A stretch of 20,634 bases of DNA, from the NCBI GenBank assembly GCA_030267965.1, contig BRYA01001533.1:3690-24323 (forward strand), read 5' to 3'. Origin of the DNA: Triparma columacea (Eukaryota > Sar > Bolidophyceae > Parmales > Triparmaceae). Positions 15,259 through 20,634 of the stretch are shown here, piece after piece. Every line of letters starts with the position of its first letter. The stretch's first letter is position 1. The translations under genes and the position numbers were made by a program. The notes beneath the pieces were generated by a model, which was not told the DNA's origin, did no database searches, and saw only the letters and a list, made by a program, of their open reading frames with translations.

Positions 15259-16520
15259 TTAGCCGAGCTTGATGAACTTCCTTAGTCTCTCTTCGTTCTT
15301 ATCTCCCCACCCCAGAGTATTTTTAACCCACTCCGCCTTCTTGAACTTCGCCGCCGATACCTCCCCCACCTCTGGTCCCGATTCGTCGATGCTGAATCCC
15401 CCCTTTCTCTTGCTCCCTCCTCCGTCCTTCCCCCCCTTCCCCTCCATCCTCCTAACGTAGTCGTCCTCCAGCTGAGCCAGCCGTGCCTCAGCTTCCCCGA
15501 ACATATCCTCGGCCTTAGTTTTATCCCCCCCCTCCCAGTACAGCGCCGCCAGGAGAACCCTCCCCTCACACTCCTTCCCTATGGCCCTCTGAAGTAACCC
15601 CACGTCCCTACTGGACAGCTGGGTGGACTTAGGTACGACACGCTCAAGCTTGGCCTTAGCCTTTTCAGGGTCATACTCCGCAAGCGCAACGCAGCTCTCC
15701 ACCTGAGCAACGTACCCCCTGACCGGGTCTCCTACCCCCTCGAACGCGTCCCCAGCCAAGTCAAGGACAAAAGCGGCGACCGGGAAATCCTTACCCTCAC
15801 GACGGAGGGAGTCACCGTACTCCCAACCGAGGTAGGGGTTCCTCTGTATACCTGACTCGGCCATGTCAGACTCTGTGTCGGCGTACTTATCACCTCTACC
15901 TACGGATACGACAGCTACCCTGTAAAGCTCACCGAGACCATCGTAGTCACGTAAGGCCTTACGGGAACGGGCGAGACCGGTGGTGGATAAACCAACCTCG
16001 CCGTCGGTGTCGTCGTTGTTTAGGTAAGAAAGTGACTTGGTGTAACTGGAACGGGCAGTAGACCAGTCAAGGACTTCCATACTTGCATCACCAAGACACC
16101 TGTAAATCGGACCGAGGTCTAGAGGTAGGTTCGGGGTGTGTTAGTTTTGCTCTGTTACGCTCTCTCCAAAACGTTGCTGTATTTTCTCCTCCCACCCTCA
16201 CCTTTCTCAGGTCCGTCCCAAGTTCCCGCTACATCTCTAAGTAAAGGCATCGCTTTCTCCGCGTCCTTTTCACCGTACAAAACCGACAAAGAGTCCCTTA
16301 GCTTCGCCACGTTGGAGGCGCTAGGAGAGAGGGGTTGGGGGGATGACTGGTCGGATGCGAGGGAGGGAGGGACGATTGACAAACCTAGAAGGGTGACGTG
16401 AGAGAGAAATACACGACGACCTGATATTGATGGTAGAGGACGACGGGGGAGAGTAGGTTTTAGGGCATTTGTCAAGTAAGAAAGGAGAAAAAGGAAAAGG
16501 AGAGGACGATGATTCAGCAT
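15259..16520 (-). CDS. Thylakoid-lumen-targeted TPR-like protein
   Basis: Exons 16520-16202 and 16118-15259; 392 aa. The 83-nt intron (GTGAGG ... CTCTAG) joins GPEK to DLGPIYRCLGDAS, phase 1. The N-terminus is multipartite: a hydrophobic signal peptide (HRPLLFLFLLSYLTNA, about 4-19), a basic Ser/Pro transit-like stretch (LKPTLPRRPLPSISG), then twin Arg and a second hydrophobic segment with an AxA-like end (GRRVFLSHVTLLGL...SLAS). That is the pattern for Tat import into the thylakoid lumen of a complex plastid. The mature protein is helical with TPR-like pairs (NPYLGWEYGDSLRREG, AAFVLDLAGDAF, GRVLLAALYWEGGDKTKAEDMF). A role in photosystem assembly or stability is plausible but inferred. The C-terminus has a Gly/Lys linker (KGGKDGGGSKRKGG). 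Confidence 0.75.
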
Positions 16521-16699
16521 GGCAAGTCTGTATTAGGACTTGGGGGGATTTAGAGGAATCGGTTTGTAGATAACGTCTGAAGGTGGTATGGTTGTATCAG
16601 GAATTTGTAGGATAGTGCGAGAATCGAAAGTGTTAATGAAACTGAAAAAGTTCCTCTTTTGCTCTTGGTTCGGACTTGGTTCAGAAGCCAATTTATAAG

Positions 16700-17713
16700 T
16701 TACATCGTTGAATCAGATATTGAATCGCGATTATAAATGTGCCAAGTCAGCCCCATTATATCTAGGGTGGGGGGTGGGGTTGGGGCGGGGCGGGAGGTGT
16801 TGGGGGATGAGCCTTGGTGTTTGATTGTGCGCTCGCCAAGTGGCCCAGGGCCCATCGCCCTTCCCCGATTCACCGATCCCCTCCCTCCTCCCCCCCTCCC
16901 CCTCTCCATCCCCCTCTCACCTCCCCCTTTCCTCCCCTCCCACCCTTCGATCTCGTAGTCCACTGTGACCACCGTACAGTCCTCAATATCCCTCAAAGCC
17001 CTCCCCAGAAGCGGGCGGAGCGCTTTCAGACCGTCGGTCACCATGTAGGTCGTTATCAAAGCGGATGTACATTCTAACCCCAAGTACTCCCTGCGAGGTG
17101 GTGTGGTGTGCAACGTTTGTGTTAAAAGTGAGACGAGAACACACGCAACAAAAGCAGTCCACTTCCGACAGCTACTCCCCCCTCACCTCAAGTCCTTGCA
17201 TCCCTGCAAGTTCCCCTCTACCCAAACGACCTCCGTACCCTCAATCTCCCCCACCCCCACCCTACTCTCTGCCTCCCTCAACATCCCACTGTCGTTGTCC
17301 ACCCCAACAGTCCTTCCGACACTCGGTCGACCCAAGGATGCCCTATTCAAAGCCCCCCAACCGCAACCTAAATCTAAGTGCGTCGTTCTCGCCTTCGCCG
17401 CCGTAACTACCCCTCCAACGGCCTCAATAGGAGGACCCTTTCGCCTTGGGTGTCCAAGAGTGTCAAATATACGTGAAGCTACGATATCAGGCGTTGGAAC
17501 GAAGGGAGATAGGCTAGCATTCTGGATATAAGTATCCCAGTCGACACTTTGTGGCTTTGACGTAAAATTCAGGGCCAAAATTGACATTGGAAGCAAGCTT
17601 TTGATGCATTGAGGGGTAATCTGCGCCATTCTTTGACGAACAGGATATTGTAGAGCAGATCGGGTAGATTGTAGAGTGGAGTGTACCAAGAGGGATGATT
17701 GTCGTGTAATCAT
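16700..17713 (-). CDS. Mitochondrial class I SAM methyltransferase, FAM173/ATPSC-KMT-like
   Basis: Exons 17713-17187, 17090-16921 and 16761-16700; 252 aa. The start at 17713 (MITRQSSLLVHSTLQSTRSA) gives a typical Arg/Ser mitochondrial presequence; an in-frame ATG at 17761 adds 16 residues. The core shows the family's entry motif (SPFVPTPDIVASRIF), SAM-binding motif I (HLDLGCGWG), the acidic end of strand two (GVDNDSGML) and later strands (VVWVEGNL, LECTSALITTYMV, TVVTVDYEIEGW). The C-terminal GLTWHIY matches a closing strand. Relatives methylate a lysine of the ATP-synthase c-subunit or adenine nucleotide translocase in mitochondria. The substrate here is inferred. The second intron (16762-16920) is 159 nt, in frame and stop-free, so the third exon is less certain. 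Confidence 0.7.
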
Positions 17714-17928
17714 ATCTTCCCCAAAAATCGGGGAAATTGGGGAAATCTTTGTGTGTGCCAAAACCTGTTGTAGCCTCTATTAATTTCCCAATTGCTTGTC
17801 TTTGAAGGCTGAAGTCATAAACTTCGCGGGGGGGGGGCGAGAGGGTGGGGGTAGGAATTCTAAGCTGACGGTGCTTTTGTTGTTTTCCATCAAGGCTTCT
17901 CGACAACTTCCACACAGATACTCTGTGG
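17714..17928. promoter_or_regulatory. Divergent promoter region of methyltransferase and LRR receptor
   Basis: 215 bp with a G9 run near 17829-17837. No clear TATA box on either strand. A longer minus-strand frame crosses it without recognisable protein features. Confidence 0.35.
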
Positions 17929-20634
17929 ATGCTAAAAATGTGCTCGTGGTGGTTCCTGGTGCTAACGTGGGCGCATCTCTTAGTTTACAGCGTGATACAC
18001 GTCGAAGGAAGTATAACAAACTTGAGCGAACTGGAAGGCAACACTGCAATCAAGGAACTCAATTTGGGACAGACCTATTATTATTTTGGCCAGTCGCGTT
18101 GGTTCAGCGGCCCGCCATGCACGGTCAAGGGGGATTTAAAATCTCTCAATGGTTTGGTCCACTTGGAGAGTCTTAACCTGAATAACTGTTTTGACGTGAC
18201 AGGTAGCCTCTCGGACCTTGAGAGTCTTGTGAACTTGAAGAGATTAGAACTAAGGGGGCTAACCAGTGTGGTTGGATCTATAGAATCCCTAAAGAACATG
18301 AAAGCGCTGACGTCCCTTAATTTGGCCTACCTCTACCAAGCGGAAGGTACCCTATCATCCGTCAAGGATATGACAAATCTGAAATTCCTAAGTTTGAAGT
18401 ACCTTTATCGTGTGGGTGGCTCACTCACTTCGTTTGAAGACCTGGCGGGATTAGACTACCTAAACACTGCACACGTCGATCTTATAGATGGCTCCCTTTC
18501 CTCACTTTCTAATTTGACGGAATTGACCCATTTGCAAATGTATGGCAACAACTACGTGGATGGGACCTTATCCTCCATCAAAAGCATGACGAAATTGAGG
18601 TTCCTGGACTTGGGCAATCTCGTGCTGGTGGGTGGGACACTTAATTCCATCGAAAATGTGACGAAATTAACGTACCTAGACCTGTCACTGCTGAAGCATT
18701 TGGGTGGTTCGCTTTCGGCCGTATCAGACATGACTGGAATGACATTCTTAAATTTGTTCGGTGCGGAGGGTGTTGGTGGATCCTTGGCTTCTCTCGAGCG
18801 CTTGGTAAACTTAAAGACAATCTTCTTATACGGGCTGAAGCAATTGGGCGGTTCTGTCAAGGTAGTCGAGAACTTCCTTGATTTCGACACCCTTCTGGTA
18901 TCAGGAACGAGCGTCACGGGCAGACCCTCGGAGGATATCATATCTCGATGCAAGGATCCGGACGTCTACTGCATGTTCACCCCCGCACCCAAAATGTGCG
19001 GAGAGGGGGAAAGAATGGTCGGTTTAACGTGCGAGTCTTGTCCAAATTGCGGGGCAGATGGATCGTGCCTTCATGGGATGGATGAGAGTGATTATTTTTG
19101 TGAAAGGTCAGTAACGACGAAGAATGCAAAGGAGAAAGGGTGTCCTCACAAGTCTCTCACCCTCCTCCTCGTATCCCTCTCCTTCCTACTTACAATCATG
19201 GCAGCTGCTACACCGGCGATTTCAAGGTCGGGCAGACATGTACGGAGTGTTTTGCCGGAGATGCTACGGTCCTTCTATTTCCAGCCGTAATTCTCACAGG
19301 TTTTGCCTTCGTCGCCGCTGTTCTCTATCGCTTGTCCAAAAAGTACCCAGCGGTAGCAACTCAACTCAGGAATTGTACCTTCAACATAGAGAATCAAATT
19401 CGGGTCAAACAAGTTTCGACGTTCTTCCAAGTAATGGGCATTGTTGCGTCCCTCGGCATGCCTTTGCCGTCGTGGTTCAGGTTGTCCTTCGAAAACCTTA
19501 TTGTCTTCGTAACATGGCCATTCTCCTTCCAACCTGCGTGCATCGAGTTGATCGACGTTCGAACCAGCACTCGAGGGTTGCTGCTGTTCGTATTAACCAT
19601 GTGCTTCACTTATGGCCTCAGAAGGCTCTACAATATTAAGTTGTTGCGCCAATGTCTTCCGCTCTCACTCTTCAAGAATGCCCAAGTTGCCGCTGGTATT
19701 ATCTTCAGCGTTTCTTCGATTATGCTTCTAACTTCGACGCTGAGAACGTCAGAGCTGAAAGATGGAATCTTTCATCTCCAGGGCGACACTAATGCAGGTA
19801 AGTTGGACAAGGAGCTAAGCGATGAACAATGGAAGCGAGGGTCTTTTTCGCCCTTTAGTCGTCGCTTCGCTCATCACTTAGCTCATCGCTCATCACAGCC
19901 CTTATGGCGGAAATATTCTCGCTCGTCATGGAGACCTGTATGCAGGTGTGCTTTATGGTGACAGAAGCAACAATCATCCACTCCCAGCTCAAGAGTTGGG
20001 GACGACGGTACAAGGAGTTAGAGAAGTATCACCGGGAGGGAGACGAAGGAGTCAAAAGGAGGATGGAAACGGTAGAATACCAATTAGAGAACGAAATGTA
20101 TTTCATCGCGACATTTTGTCAGAACTACGTGCCCGCAAACGTAGACTTCGAGCGAAAGATTTTTGGGTTAAAGATCACGTCATTTCTAGTCTCTGAGATG
20201 ACAATTGCAGCTTCGGCTGCTGTCCATATGCGTGAGTACCAAGAGGATAGTGTGATAGTGTGAACATTCTTTGTGCCATTGACGACTAACCACGCCAAAA
20301 CACGACAACAGTTTCGTCGATACCAGCAAGATTTAGTCCGTTTCCAGTCCCAGACCTCGGCTCCATACCTGCCGTCACTGCTGGGATCCAAGTTGTACTT
20401 TTGAATATTATCTACGCAAGGTTTCTTAAGGTACTTCGGCAAAGACCCTACATAAGCGGTCGATTTTCCGACATTCGTGGGGATCCTTTGAACGATGCTG
20501 AGTCCTTCAGGTTGAGAGCAATCAGGTGAGGCAAGCGGGTGTGAAATGAGGGGAATAAGACAGGAGCGCATTCTTATCAAATGAAAGCCGTCATACTAAC
20601 TTGTACGTCCCAACAAAGTTTCGGCTTGACCATG
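17929..20634 (+). CDS. Leucine-rich-repeat multi-pass membrane receptor, 3' partial
   Basis: Exons 17929-19106, 19205-19797, 19899-20231, 20312-20525, 20619 to the right edge; every join keeps frame (phases 2, 1, 1, 2). Residues 1-26 are a signal peptide (WWFLVLTWAHLLVYSVIHVEG). After an irregular cap, residues 92-331 are ten LRRs of exactly 24 aa (GSLSSLSNLTELTHLQMYGN type), then a Cys-rich juxtamembrane block (CESCPNCGADGSC, FCE joined to SCYTGDFKVGQTCTEC), which recalls ephrin-receptor-like modules. A hydrophobic helix follows (ATVLLFPAVILTGFAFVAAVL), then several more (STFFQVMGIVASLGM, STRGLLLFVLTMCF, AAGIIFSVSSIMLL, TAGIQVVLLNIIYA). The VKQVSTFFQVMG part resembles the multi-pass module of large algal surface proteins. 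The ligand and signalling output are unknown, and the C-terminus is missing. Confidence 0.8.
19798..19898 (+). repeat. Hairpin-forming intron 2 of the LRR receptor gene
   Basis: 101-nt GT-AG intron (GTAAGT ... CACAG). Inverted repeat arms GAGCTAAGCGATGA (19812-19825) and TCATCACTTAGCTC (19871-19884) pair at 13 of 14 bases. Inside, GAAGCGA faces TCGCTTC. The core TCGCTTCGCTC occurs in the sense orientation near the acceptor, as in the PI4-kinase introns. Confidence 0.75.

Noticed and set aside
1..20634. tRNA, rRNA or other structural RNA genes
   Set aside because: I looked for B-box-like GGTTCRANNCC and cloverleaf arms on both strands; the word at 9481 lacks the rest of the box. No RNA gene could be supported.

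Overview
This is a nuclear, intron-bearing window from a eukaryotic alga. The best guess is a photosynthetic stramenopile of the bolidophyte/diatom lineage. Four things point there: GT-AG introns of about 80-265 nt with C-rich acceptors; a lumen-targeted protein with a signal peptide, a transit-like stretch and a twin-arginine segment, as expected for a complex red-lineage plastid; probable flagellar proteins; and long CX4CX12HX4H zinc-finger arrays. The taxonomic label is inference. The features are read from sequence.

Layout from left to right: (1) the 3' part of a DEDDh RNA exonuclease gene (+, 85-1526, two exons in view). (2) A zinc-finger array gene (-, 1830-3026) divergent from a small membrane protein (+, 3258-3680). 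(3) An unrecognised protein (-, 4040-4546) divergent from a four-helix MARVEL-like protein (+, 5023-5601). (4) A repeat-bearing intergenic spacer (5602-6029). (5) A three-exon ubiquitin-like-domain phosphatidylinositol 4-kinase, gamma type (-, 6030-9015). (6) A convergent pair of small proteins resembling axonemal microtubule-associated proteins (+, 9958-10931; -, 11113-12569). (7) A PDZ/F-box/ankyrin protein (+, 12701-15128). (8) A thylakoid-lumen TPR-like protein (-, 15259-16520). (9) A mitochondrial FAM173/ATPSC-KMT-like methyltransferase (-, 16700-17713). (10) The 5' part of a leucine-rich-repeat multi-pass membrane receptor (+, 17929 to the right edge). I rebuilt exon structures by hand. 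In every multi-exon gene the proposed splices keep one open frame and join recognisable protein segments.

The most interesting signal lies in the introns. Both introns of the PI4-kinase carry an 87-nt element, 83/87 identical. Its core reappears in the exonuclease intron at the left edge and, with variation, in the second LRR-receptor intron and once in an intergenic spacer. All copies have the same orientation relative to transcription. In the introns the element lies next to, and appears to supply, the 3' splice site. That is what an introner-like (intron-generating) element would look like.

The genes do not form one pathway. They are unrelated housekeeping, signalling, ciliary and organellar genes, closely packed, with divergent promoters of about 130-940 bp and convergent tails of 130-180 bp.
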